NCBI RefSeq assembly: GCF_963664965.1
Contig: NZ_OY761823.1
Coordinates: 568,001 to 632,000 of the forward strand
From: an uncultured Pseudodesulfovibrio sp.
GTDB lineage: Bacteria; Desulfobacterota; Desulfovibrionia; Desulfovibrionales; Desulfovibrionaceae
Length of the DNA: 64,000 nt
Reading direction: 5' to 3'
A program made the position numbers and the translations under genes. The notes beneath the pieces are model-generated. The model did no database searches and was not told the DNA's origin. It worked only from the letters and a program-made list of their open reading frames with translations. Numbering within the stretch: the first letter of the stretch is position 1; every line of letters starts with the position of its first letter. Below, one piece after another: positions 17,314-25,272 of this stretch.

Positions 17314-18291
17314 TTAATCATCATCTGTGCCATCGATAACAATTTTTAACGCAATAGGATGGTGGTCTGAGTACCGCATCCTGAACTCTTTGTGCCTATA
17401 TGGATTGCCGGGGAAACTACCTCTTTCGCCACTCCATTTTTTTCCCATGGCAACCACCAAGTCAATTACCTGAAAATGGTTGTTGGCCATCTCGTTGGCG
17501 CTATCTTTTTCATTGTAAATGACGTGATCGTATGGCTTTGGGGTTTTGGGGCTCGTGTTGGTAGGGATGCAGTCATTATTGAGTGACGCAAATCCAGTCG
17601 GCAAAATCGAAGCCAGTTCTTCGCAGTCTTCTATGTTCATGTCGCCCAAGATCACGTAGTCTCTCTCGGGGGCATTTTGATTAGCAATCCATTTAAATAT
17701 GGATTCAAATTCATGAGCACGCCTTGCTGTTTCCTTTTTGCTCCCTCCTGGTTGTAAGTGTACTGAAATAAACACGAGATCGGCACCCCCTGCTCTAAAA
17801 GGAAATGCGTAGGGCACTCGTTCGTAGTCAGAGTGGTTCGACCTGTCTTCGGCGAGGAAACCGTGGGCTAGATCGTTCGCAGGTATGACTTTGTGGGGTT
17901 TATAAAAAGCAACAAACCACTCAGTCGCTGATGAGTTCTTGTGGATCTTTTCACCGGTTCCGGTATCCTCTTCAGAGAGCTTATATGAAAAGCCGTGCAT
18001 GGCCATGGCGTCAAAGAACCCTTTGGCCTCTGTGTCGGCTTTGAATGGCGTACCATCGGGATATTTACCCGCGATAGGCGGTGCCACGAGCTCTTGGATG
18101 AACACAAGATCGTAGTCAGAAAGCAACTTGGCTAGAGCTTTGTTGTCTTTCTTTTTGAAGTGGCCAAGAAATTGGATATTGAAGGAAACAACTTTTAAAG
18201 AAGCAGCGTCTCCATACGCCCCAGAAGTCAGGAAGGCCAAAGAAAAGGCCAAAGCTAATACGGTGTTTTTTAGGGCTGTTTTGAATGGCAT
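17314..18291 (-). CDS. Exported endonuclease/exonuclease/phosphatase-fold enzyme in the CBASS-like operon
   Basis: The 325-residue protein has a signal peptide (MPFKTALKNTVLALAFSLAF...GAYG) followed by an EEP (DNase I-like) domain. Motifs in order are VVSFNIQFLG (Asn38), DLVFIQE (metal-binding Glu67), ISVHLQPGG, VILGDMNIED, and SDHHPI at the C-terminus, so the catalytic set appears complete. The family includes DNases, RNases, inositol phosphatases and sphingomyelinases; the sequence alone does not tell which. Export suggests a periplasmic or extracellular target, such as incoming DNA or membrane lipid head groups. It is the last gene of the operon, 45 bp after the CD-NTase, with AGGAG before the start. 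Confidence 0.85.
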   Translation of the reverse strand: MPFKTALKNTVLALAFSLAFLTSGAYGDAASLKVVSFNIQFLGHFKKKDNKALAKLLSDYDLVFIQELVAPPIAGKYPDGTPFKADTEAKGFFDAMAMHGFSYKLSEEDTGTGEKIHKNSSATEWFVAFYKPHKVIPANDLAHGFLAEDRSNHSDYERVPYAFPFRAGGADLVFISVHLQPGGSKKETARRAHEFESIFKWIANQNAPERDYVILGDMNIEDCEELASILPTGFASLNNDCIPTNTSPKTPKPYDHVIYNEKDSANEMANNHFQVIDLVVAMGKKWSGERGSFPGNPYRHKEFRMRYSDHHPIALKIVIDGTDDD

Positions 18292-18336
18292 ACCTAACTC
18301 CTTAACTCATTAGCCTTATGGTGCATTACTAAAAGT

Positions 18337-19893
18337 TTAGCCGATGTTGACTTCAAACGGTCCGCTTCGGGCCAATATGACGTTATCTCGAACGACGAAA
18401 GCTTCAACCCAATGCATGCCGCGGTATAGTGTGCGTTCCCTGGAAAGGACTTCGCCAAAAGGCCCTGAGCCCTTTACTATTCCTCCCCTCAAATCTGGCT
18501 TTTTAGCCGCTTCGTATCCTGTGTTCACTGTCTGCCAGTAGATCGAATATGGTGGTACAATGTCTTTGGTTGTAGCAGTAAACTCAAGTTCACGATGTTT
18601 AGGGAGTCCCTTGGTATCGCTATCAAATGACTTCCAAGTCTGCCCTGTTTTGATTTTGCCGGTGACAGTTACTTCGCCCAGCAATTTTTCATCCCAGGGC
18701 GGGACTTGCCGATGCGGGAATATGTACTTGGGCAGATTCCACGGCTGCATTGCCACACTTCCCAGAGCAGTTTTAAGCATGTCCTTCAAAGACGGTCCCT
18801 CAACCTCGTTAAGCGTCTTGCTTGCCAGGTCGCTTCCCATCGGCTTGCCGAGCCTGTCGGCAAGACCTGCCAAGTCCGCAGACTGCAGGGCATACGCAAA
18901 GTCCACCCTGATCCGGGTCAGCCATGCCTTGAAATTTTCTTTCAGCTTCGGGTTGTCCGGCCATTTATCCGCAAAGTTCTCCAGCGGATTAACCGGATTC
19001 TTTACCCATGAAATTCCTGCAATGTCTTCAATGAACCGGTGCATGTTCTGGGTAATGCTCAGGAGGGCATCAACGATATTGTCCTCGTTGTTGTAGGCGT
19101 GGGCGGCCAGTGTAGTGATGATGATCGAAATGGGCTTATTGTCCATGTCCTTCTGGAACATCATATCCCGATGGCGCTTCAGGAGCTGCACGCATTGTTG
19201 GAGAGGGGTCTTGACCTTGTAGTCAGGCACGTCTTCGACGTTGGCCTTCATGGATTCGGCCAGGAGATCACGCTTGGCCGTAAACCGAACGAGCATCCGG
19301 CTCTTGAACCATTCATGGTAGCCCTTTGGGTTGCTGATCGGCCAGTCTTGAGAAACCATCGAATATGACGGATAGGTGTTGTCCGTGATGGCTATAGCCT
19401 TGTCCGTCTGGTCAGGAACATCATAGTCCCTGGCTTCAAGCATTAACCGCAGTTTATCCTTATCCGGAATGGCCGGGAGTACGTCCATATGGAACTTAGC
19501 GTCATCAGCGTATTCCAGAGTCCAGCAACGCTTTCCCTCTTTGCAGGCCTTCTTGAAATTATTGGTGGTCGCGTAATCCTTGACCTCTTTGCCTACAGCC
19601 TGTTTCAGCTTCCGTTGACTGACCGTGGTCTTGTCCATCAGGATTTCGCAGACGAGATCCACATCGAACTCATCTTCGGCACCGAACGGCTTGACCACCG
19701 TGCCCAGCAGGATGGAGCCCTGCGGGTGAACGGTCGGGTTGTACAGCCTCAGAGAACTCCCGTCACGGGTCAGCCAGTCTCCAAGGGCCTGGTAGCGGTT
19801 TTCCGCGATCCCGTATTGGGTGTCGGTGATGTCGAGCGTGTCGACCAGCTTCAGGAGGTAGTCATTGGCCTTGCGTTTGAATGTCAGGTCCAT
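18337..19893 (-). CDS. CBASS CD-NTase (SMODS nucleotidyltransferase) with fused C-terminal sensor domain
   Basis: The 518-residue cGAS/DncV-like enzyme should make a cyclic oligonucleotide when phage infection is sensed. The nucleotidyltransferase motif GS (59-60) with catalytic Asp77, Asp79 (DEFDVDLV) and Asp137 (KFHMDVLPA) is intact. A helical OAS1-C-like middle follows (about residues 180-370). The C-terminal about 120 residues, with ELEFTATTKDIVPPYSIYW, GYEAAKKPDLRGGI and GMHWVEAFVV, match the AGS-C family (adenylyl/guanylyl and SMODS C-terminal sensor), which may tune activity. The product nucleotide cannot be read from sequence. It lies 8 bp after the patatin gene, so synthase and effector are translated together. 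Confidence 0.92.
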   Translation of the reverse strand: MDLTFKRKANDYLLKLVDTLDITDTQYGIAENRYQALGDWLTRDGSSLRLYNPTVHPQGSILLGTVVKPFGAEDEFDVDLVCEILMDKTTVSQRKLKQAVGKEVKDYATTNNFKKACKEGKRCWTLEYADDAKFHMDVLPAIPDKDKLRLMLEARDYDVPDQTDKAIAITDNTYPSYSMVSQDWPISNPKGYHEWFKSRMLVRFTAKRDLLAESMKANVEDVPDYKVKTPLQQCVQLLKRHRDMMFQKDMDNKPISIIITTLAAHAYNNEDNIVDALLSITQNMHRFIEDIAGISWVKNPVNPLENFADKWPDNPKLKENFKAWLTRIRVDFAYALQSADLAGLADRLGKPMGSDLASKTLNEVEGPSLKDMLKTALGSVAMQPWNLPKYIFPHRQVPPWDEKLLGEVTVTGKIKTGQTWKSFDSDTKGLPKHRELEFTATTKDIVPPYSIYWQTVNTGYEAAKKPDLRGGIVKGSGPFGEVLSRERTLYRGMHWVEAFVVRDNVILARSGPFEVNIG

Positions 19894-19901
19894 GTCAGCT
19901 C

Positions 19902-20864
19902 CTACAATTTATACTCAGGGACGAAGATAGGAGCCGGCTCGTCAAAGAACAGGTCTTTTATGCGAGGGAATTCATGCTTGGCCTGATTTTCTCCCAGGCC
20001 CTTGAGCTGGCCGAGATTCTTAGTGCCATCGAGAGTGAACAGATCCTTTTCAACAATGGGCTCAATTCTCTTGATTCGCTCAATGTTGTTGTCTCCCAGG
20101 ACGTTGATCGCCGTCCCATATGAAGCCGAGCTCTGGCTTGCCATGAAGCATTCGATGAGCCCCATTCCCCAATTGACGGCTCCAGGATCTTCATTGGCCA
20201 ATCTTGCGAATGAAGCTGGTTCGCCGGTACAACTCAGGCTGAGGATGGCAATTTCTTCGGGTTCCCATCCCAACGTGTGCACAGCTTCAACTGCAGCCGG
20301 ACCGACAGGGTTGTTCGCCCACATGGCTCCATCGACGAGGTCTTGGCCGCTGGGCATGGTATGAGGTTTGAAGAAGACCGGCGCCGCAGAAGTGGCCAGT
20401 GCAATTTCCTTTGCAGAAATTTTGTAGTCGTTTCTCAGGCGTTCGTGGTGTGCGGTTTTGAAGAAATTGACTTTGCCGGTGGTCAGGTCGGTTGCGCAGA
20501 TCATGAGCCGGTTGTTGCTTTGCCCGAGCAGTTTGTCTCTGAACATTGCGCGAAGGATGTCGGCCAAGGGCTCCGTATCATAGCGTTGTTTCATCAGGCC
20601 GTTGAGCCGCTTGGTTTTGGACCACGCTGATCCTAGTCCAGAAGGGAAAATTGTTGAGGCATTGCTTTCGTACATGGCAAGTATCTCCCTGGGAGAGAAT
20701 CCGAGCCCAAGTCCAAGGGCAATAATGCCGCCTGTAGATGTACCGGCAATCAGGTCAAAATAGCTTGCAATGTCATGTTTTAGGTGGTCATCCAGGGCGG
20801 CCAAGAAGGCTGCAGGGAATACTCCCTTGATTCCACCGCCGTCAATGCTGAGTATTTTTTTCAT
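19902..20864 (-). CDS. Patatin-like phospholipase, CapV-type CBASS effector
   Basis: The 320-residue protein is a patatin with an intact Ser-Asp dyad: oxyanion loop DGGGIKG (residues 8-14), nucleophile elbow GTSTG (Ser43), and DGA (Asp178). There is no signal peptide. Known CapV proteins bind the cyclic nucleotide made by the neighbouring CD-NTase and then degrade membrane phospholipids, killing the infected cell. Adjacency to the CD-NTase (8 bp) makes the effector role very likely; activation by a specific nucleotide is inferred. It is the standard part of this operon; the three other predicted hydrolases are additional. Confidence 0.92.
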   Translation of the reverse strand: MKKILSIDGGGIKGVFPAAFLAALDDHLKHDIASYFDLIAGTSTGGIIALGLGLGFSPREILAMYESNASTIFPSGLGSAWSKTKRLNGLMKQRYDTEPLADILRAMFRDKLLGQSNNRLMICATDLTTGKVNFFKTAHHERLRNDYKISAKEIALATSAAPVFFKPHTMPSGQDLVDGAMWANNPVGPAAVEAVHTLGWEPEEIAILSLSCTGEPASFARLANEDPGAVNWGMGLIECFMASQSSASYGTAINVLGDNNIERIKRIEPIVEKDLFTLDGTKNLGQLKGLGENQAKHEFPRIKDLFFDEPAPIFVPEYKL

Positions 20865-20936
20865 AAAAAATATCCTTACTATCTGGTTTTACTGGCCATT
20901 GTTGTTTAGCCTGCTGCTTCAGGCCGTCGCCTAATA

Positions 20937-21977
20937 TTAACCAATTCTCCTCTTTGCGTATTGGGCCAACTTTTCACAATACCCAGCCATCCCGTGATCC
21001 TGGAACGAAGCCTTGCACCACGTTTTAACCATGCTCGGGAAAACAACTCGCACAGTTTGGAATATGGTTGGGCTGGAAAGCACTTCTACCGGCTTCTTCT
21101 TCGTGGGCACCGTCAACATCTTCATGTCTCCATAGTGCATATAGCCGCTAAACCAACGTTCAAGCCACTCGGTAACCTTTTTGGTCCCATTCAATGGAAT
21201 CAGTCTCAAAATCGCCAAGCAGAAAGACCAGCCTGCCCCAAAGGGTATTCTTGCAACACCATCAGCCGCGTTCACAACCCGGTAAACCGGAGTCTTGATG
21301 CCTTTGAAAAAGCCAGCATCACCGACCCTTGGTCCACCAAAGGTGTACGTGGCCCCGACGCTATCACTTCCAATATAGCGCGTGGCCACAAGCGCAAGAG
21401 CGCCCCCAAGAGAGTGTCCAGTTATATAAACCGGCAGGTCCCCGGCCTCCTTGATGTCTTTCTTGAGATCCTCGGCCACCTTTTCATAGGCATCTTTAAA
21501 GCCCGTATGAATTCTGCCTCCCCCTTCTGCCCCTGTCAGCTTCGCAGTCAAATCGGCTTTGAGATCCGCCATTGATGTCGGCTCGGTTCCTCGAAACACA
21601 ATCACGAACATGCCTGCGAAATTAACTTCTGGCTTGGGCGGGATCTTCACGACCATGCATTCCGTCCCTCCCTTGGAGTAGGAAGTGAACAAGGAATAGC
21701 TCTGCCCATTGAGGATCTCGTCCGTCCGGCTTTCCTGTGTTTCGTTGGTGCTGGCGGCGAACTCCGCTGCCATGGAAATCAGCTCTCGTTTGGGTTTGTC
21801 GTTCTCAATGGCACCCATGAGCTTCTTCAGGAGCTCATCGAGTTCCTGTTCATTGGGAAGACGCTCGTAAACCAACCTTGAGAGTTCTGCCATGATCCAC
21901 GCGGTGCGATCGGAGTATGCGGCACGCTTGATTGGGGGGGCATCCATGAGCTCCGGATGTTCAAAGAAGTTGGGCAT
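20937..21977 (-). CDS. Class-3 (fungal-type) lipase, second predicted lipid hydrolase of the operon
   Basis: This 346-residue alpha/beta-hydrolase of the lipase-3 family has nucleophile motif GHSLGG (Ser189), conserved IVFRGTEPTS with its oxyanion residues, GGPRVGD, and an Asp at about 239 (VNAADGVARIPF). A late His (DHGMAGY) completes a plausible triad. There is no signal peptide, so it is probably cytoplasmic or peripherally bound. Bacterial members hydrolyse acylglycerols or phospholipids. It starts 3 bp after the lipoprotein gene and ends 72 bp before the patatin gene. A role as an additional, possibly nucleotide-gated membrane-damaging effector is inference. Housekeeping or an unrelated function is the alternative. 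Confidence 0.85.
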   Translation of the reverse strand: MPNFFEHPELMDAPPIKRAAYSDRTAWIMAELSRLVYERLPNEQELDELLKKLMGAIENDKPKRELISMAAEFAASTNETQESRTDEILNGQSYSLFTSYSKGGTECMVVKIPPKPEVNFAGMFVIVFRGTEPTSMADLKADLTAKLTGAEGGGRIHTGFKDAYEKVAEDLKKDIKEAGDLPVYITGHSLGGALALVATRYIGSDSVGATYTFGGPRVGDAGFFKGIKTPVYRVVNAADGVARIPFGAGWSFCLAILRLIPLNGTKKVTEWLERWFSGYMHYGDMKMLTVPTKKKPVEVLSSPTIFQTVRVVFPSMVKTWCKASFQDHGMAGYCEKLAQYAKRRIG

Positions 21978-21980
21978 ATT

Positions 21981-22400
21981 TTACTCCTCAGGGCTGCAGG
22001 TTGAAAAAACGGACCCGTGCTGAACACAGGGACAGGGAGATTCTTGTTTCCAAATGTGATCATCGTGCTTGTTGGTACACCCCACGTCCTGCAAAAGAGC
22101 CTGGGCACCGTCAGGAGAACAGACAAGAATGCTCACGTGGCCATCTTGACGAAGCACTTTGAGGGTATACCCATCAAACGGCGTCAAAAGGCCAGGATCG
22201 TGCTCTGTGGCCTTTTTCAGGAACTCTAGGGAGTCCATGTCCGGATCGGGTTTTGCATAGTACTCATAGCCCTCTGCCGTAGCCGTGAGTTTGTTGAGCT
22301 CCACAGACAGGCTGTACATTGGCTGGTGCTCTTGGCTTGCACAGCCCATGACAAAAAGCAGGACCAACACGAAAGGCATGCAAACGAGTGTCTTCTTCAT
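21981..22400 (-). CDS. Small lipoprotein of unknown function in the CBASS-like operon
   Basis: This 139-residue protein has a lipoprotein signal peptide with lipobox VMGC. The ATG at 22400 has GGAG six bases upstream and is preferred over the ATG at 22412, which overlaps the upstream gene and lacks a site. The mature part has a short domain, GYTLKVLRQDGHVSILVCSPDGAQALL, and six Cys (several near the C-terminus: CTNKHDD, PCPCVQHG, STCSPEE) that could form disulfides. No family was recognised. It is 2 bp after the phospholipase C-like gene and 3 bp before the lipase, so it is tightly coupled. It may localise, inhibit or immunise against the lipases. Confidence 0.65.
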   Translation of the reverse strand: MKKTLVCMPFVLVLLFVMGCASQEHQPMYSLSVELNKLTATAEGYEYYAKPDPDMDSLEFLKKATEHDPGLLTPFDGYTLKVLRQDGHVSILVCSPDGAQALLQDVGCTNKHDDHIWKQESPCPCVQHGSVFSTCSPEE

Positions 22401-22402
22401 TG

Positions 22403-23338
22403 TCATCTCCAAAATTCAAGCGTGCCGTCCGGACGCTTGCCGTTATCAAGGTTCCAGTTGTGGATCGCGGTCTTGTATTCGTTGTCGTTTTCGAACACCC
22501 CCCGGGCAACAAGTGACCAGAGATAGGCGACGCTCTTTTGTGCCTTGTCGAAGATCTCCGTATAGTTCATACGGCCCCCACCTGGTACTTTCATATTAAT
22601 AACGAATGTGTCGTCGACCTCCTCACGAATAGGGTATGCTGCGCCCATGTCGGCAAGTGCGTGTCGAGCGATCGCCGGCAGGCGCTGCGTCTCTTCTGCG
22701 ATGTCGTCAACCATCGTTCTGAATCGGCGGTGCCACTTGTCCATGTCCGGAGGCGTCTCTTCAAGAACCGCGACCGAGGAAGTCCTTTCCAGCATCTCCA
22801 TCCAGATATGTTTAATGTCCGAATCTATCCGTTCATCATCACCTTGGTCATTGCAACGGCCAATGCCGGCATCGATGAACTCTGCGAAGGCCAAAGGCCC
22901 GAAGTTCATCTCTTCGAATATGAAGACGTCCTGATGCATTTCGCATGTCCGGTGCTCTTCGGCGTTTTCCGCATATTCCCCGACCTTCATCTCAACAATG
23001 GGATGGATGGTCAGGTCCATGGCAATATGGGAAGCAAAGCCGAGCAGCCAGACAAAGGCCTTGTCTTGGACAGGAGGAGCCAGATCACGGAGGACCTCAA
23101 TGCCGGCTTTAAGCCGGTCACCCACATTGGTATAATGCATGGCATCTGCCCAGATTTTGGAGTTGGAGTCCATCACGGATAAATATGGGTAGTCCGGACT
23201 GACAGCCCCCAGTTCCACAAAACGAGTCCAACGGGTAACTTGGTATGCTTTATCCGGTGCCAGCCCTTGCACGGCCTCAAGTGCCCGAGGAGTCTTGAAT
23301 CTGTTGACCATGGTAAGGTGTGCGTATGCTCCAGGCAT
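22403..23338 (-). CDS. Zinc-dependent phospholipase C-like protein, first gene of the CBASS-like operon
   Basis: The 311-residue protein matches the zinc-dependent phospholipase C (Zn_dep_PLC) family by its histidine/aspartate pattern: AHL near the start, ELGAVSPDYPY, WADAMHY, GFASHIAMDLTIHP, and EHRTCEMHQD. These are the positions expected for a multi-zinc site. There is no signal peptide, unlike secreted clostridial enzymes. It is preceded by AGGAGG and by the strong divergent promoter region. Family members cleave phospholipid head groups, and some bacterial homologues are of unknown function. As the leader gene it is likely made together with CD-NTase and patatin. Whether it acts on the host membrane is unknown. 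Confidence 0.8.
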   Translation of the reverse strand: MPGAYAHLTMVNRFKTPRALEAVQGLAPDKAYQVTRWTRFVELGAVSPDYPYLSVMDSNSKIWADAMHYTNVGDRLKAGIEVLRDLAPPVQDKAFVWLLGFASHIAMDLTIHPIVEMKVGEYAENAEEHRTCEMHQDVFIFEEMNFGPLAFAEFIDAGIGRCNDQGDDERIDSDIKHIWMEMLERTSSVAVLEETPPDMDKWHRRFRTMVDDIAEETQRLPAIARHALADMGAAYPIREEVDDTFVINMKVPGGGRMNYTEIFDKAQKSVAYLWSLVARGVFENDNEYKTAIHNWNLDNGKRPDGTLEFWR

Positions 23339-23358
23339 CGTGCCTCCTATGTCTGTTC

Positions 23359-23420
23359 TTGAGATTACTCAAGCTGTATGGTATAATTTGCTTATAGCAG
23401 TTTTTGCCACTGGAAGTCAA
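23359..23420. promoter_or_regulatory. Overlapping divergent promoters and palindrome, CapW/CBASS control region
   Basis: Rightward (regulator) promoter: TTGAGA at 23359-23364, 17-bp spacer, TATAAT at 23382-23387. Leftward (operon) promoter, read on the minus strand: TTGACT at 23415-23420, 18-bp spacer, TATAAG at 23391-23396. Both are near consensus and their cores overlap, so polymerase should bind one at a time. A perfect palindrome TTGAG-atta-CTCAA (23359-23372) covers the regulator -35 box and lies just downstream of the operon start. That places it as the likely operator of the WYL regulator. The promoter matches are direct readings; the operator role is inferred. Confidence 0.7.
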
Positions 23421-23446
23421 CGCTAGGGAATTTTTGAGGGATAGGT

Positions 23447-24253
23447 ATGAAAAAGAGTCAGTTAGAGAGGTTATTGTTTCTTGAGAAGAAACTATTTTGG
23501 TTTGGAAAGGTTAAGAGAAAGGAGATTCAAGAGCAGTTTGAAGTTTCTTCAAGGGTAACCACGAATGATTTTTCAAAATATCATGAGCTTGCACCAGGGA
23601 ACGCTGTTTGGGATAGGCCGTCCTATGGATATATCGCGGATGATGCTTTTAAGCCGGTTTTGTATGAGCCAGATTCGGCTGAGATTTTGGGCGAGATTTA
23701 TGCTCCGACGGGAGCTTTCAGTGGATCTGTAGGTGTCACGGTCTTAAACGTTCCAGGGAGAATCATCCCAGTAAACATTTTGCGATCACTTTTGGCTGCC
23801 ATACACAGCAAAAGGGCCATTGAAATTTGCTATCGATCAATGTCTAGAGCCGAGCCAACATGGCGAAGAATAACGCCCCATAGCCTTGCTCATGACGGTT
23901 TCCGTTGGCATGTTAGGGCATTTTGTTCAAAACGAGGAAAATTCATTGATCTCGTTCTAGGTCGCATAGTTGAAACAGGAGAGCTGAGTGCTCCAGACGC
24001 GACATCAGAAACAGATACAGAGTGGATTGAAACAGTTAAAATCAAAATCGGTCCAGATTCCAGACTCGATGAAAACCAACGGTCTACAATTGAAATGGAT
24101 TATGGAATGATTGATGGTGAAGCTTCGTTTATAGTAAGAAAGAGCATGCTTTTTTACGCGCTCAAACAATTATGTCTTCATCGAGACACTGGATCTAGTC
24201 CAAAAGAGCAGCAAATAGTGCTGCTAAACACAGATATCCTTAAGCTTCTATAA
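23447..24253 (+). CDS. CapW/BrxR-like WYL-domain transcriptional regulator of the CBASS-like operon
   Basis: The 268-residue protein has a winged helix N-terminus (about residues 1-75) and a WYL domain with ITPHSLAHDGFRWHVRAFC (about residues 148-166), the WHVRAFC block being the WYL-type motif. A C-terminal dimerisation segment follows. It is divergent from the operon, and the intergenic region has a palindrome over its own -35 box. This is the layout of CapW, which represses CBASS operons until a signal, proposed to be infection-linked DNA damage or ssDNA, relieves repression. It is AT-rich compared with the operon. Assignment to CapW rather than another BrxR-like family member is by context. 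Confidence 0.85.
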   Translation: MKKSQLERLLFLEKKLFWFGKVKRKEIQEQFEVSSRVTTNDFSKYHELAPGNAVWDRPSYGYIADDAFKPVLYEPDSAEILGEIYAPTGAFSGSVGVTVLNVPGRIIPVNILRSLLAAIHSKRAIEICYRSMSRAEPTWRRITPHSLAHDGFRWHVRAFCSKRGKFIDLVLGRIVETGELSAPDATSETDTEWIETVKIKIGPDSRLDENQRSTIEMDYGMIDGEASFIVRKSMLFYALKQLCLHRDTGSSPKEQQIVLLNTDILKLL

Positions 24254-24301
24254 CGATTGTTTATAGCCTGGAGAACAAACAAGATCGCAAGGAAGAAGAC
24301 G

Positions 24302-25222
24302 TTAAGCGGTATTGATTTTGGCAAGTAATTTTATTTCAAAATTTGATAGAGTGGTTGGGCTTCCTGCAGTTAGCCCTTCAACAGCTCTTTCAAGAGTCGT
24401 TTGTCTGATATCATCAATTACAAGCTTTGATCTTCCTTTCTGAAAGTCCTCGTCGAATCTGACTACAATCCACACAATATCAGAATTGCTTAGATCAGAC
24501 ACTTTATCCATTGGCCCTAAAGCATCGAAAAATGGTTTATCTACTACCACTGCCATCTTTTTTCCCCACCTTCGTAAAGTAGGCACTTTTATCTGAAGTT
24601 GAGGCATCAGGCGCTTTGGGCCACTGCTTCTAAAATCCGGTCGTCGTCCTTTAACCGGAAGAGGGAGTGAATTTGCGGTATGACCCTGTATTAATTTAAA
24701 ATCTTTGGTCATTGCTGGTCCGCTAAAATATACAGCCTGCAATTCAACCGCGCACCACCTTAAATTTGATGTGTCAGGATGAACGCACACCATATCGATT
24801 CTACCAACGTCTTCTCGGTCAGCGTTGAGGGCGCTTCCGGTAGAAGGGTCAGCAGCAACGATACGCTCAAGAAAAGGAATCTCCTTAACTATGATAGGGG
24901 ACTTTGTGCCAAGTAATGCTTCGCCGATTGTTTCAAAGACTGAGCCAGCCTCAAGAAAACGATTTGGACATGTTGCGGCAATAGGGCCAAGTTTTATTCT
25001 GTCCTGATCTTCGTCAAAATGCCTAATCGAACAAACCCCGCCAACTTTGCTACAATGAGTCCCCGATTTGGGGGCTAACTCAGGCATGTCGTTTTTAAAA
25101 GGACAAGGCTTCTTCGTCTTTGCTTTGTAGTCATCAAGCACCTCAAGCCTTTCTGCTTGGGTCATTGTGCGATAAAGACGTCCATACCAATCGGCTATTC
25201 CGTAGTTGGCCTTTTTGGTCAC
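24302..25222 (-). CDS. NotI-family type II restriction endonuclease
   Basis: The 306-residue product matches the NotI family. Four cysteines (40, 57, 64, 85; CPF, HCSK, GGVCS, TCPNRF) can form the Fe-Cys4 site characteristic of NotI. The PD-(D/E)xK variant core is present with Asp143 (RIDMVCV) and E-x-Q at 160-162 (CAVELQAVYFSG). NotI cuts an 8-bp GC-rich site; the site here cannot be predicted. It is 50 bp downstream of the methyltransferase and in the same direction, so methylase is made first. Cognate pairing with the adjacent C5-methyltransferase is strongly implied. Confidence 0.85.
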   Translation of the reverse strand: MTKKANYGIADWYGRLYRTMTQAERLEVLDDYKAKTKKPCPFKNDMPELAPKSGTHCSKVGGVCSIRHFDEDQDRIKLGPIAATCPNRFLEAGSVFETIGEALLGTKSPIIVKEIPFLERIVAADPSTGSALNADREDVGRIDMVCVHPDTSNLRWCAVELQAVYFSGPAMTKDFKLIQGHTANSLPLPVKGRRPDFRSSGPKRLMPQLQIKVPTLRRWGKKMAVVVDKPFFDALGPMDKVSDLSNSDIVWIVVRFDEDFQKGRSKLVIDDIRQTTLERAVEGLTAGSPTTLSNFEIKLLAKINTA

Positions 25223-25272
25223 ATGTCCTCCGTGCGAGGACGGCTTGAATAAGGGTATAGCCTGCCGTCCGA

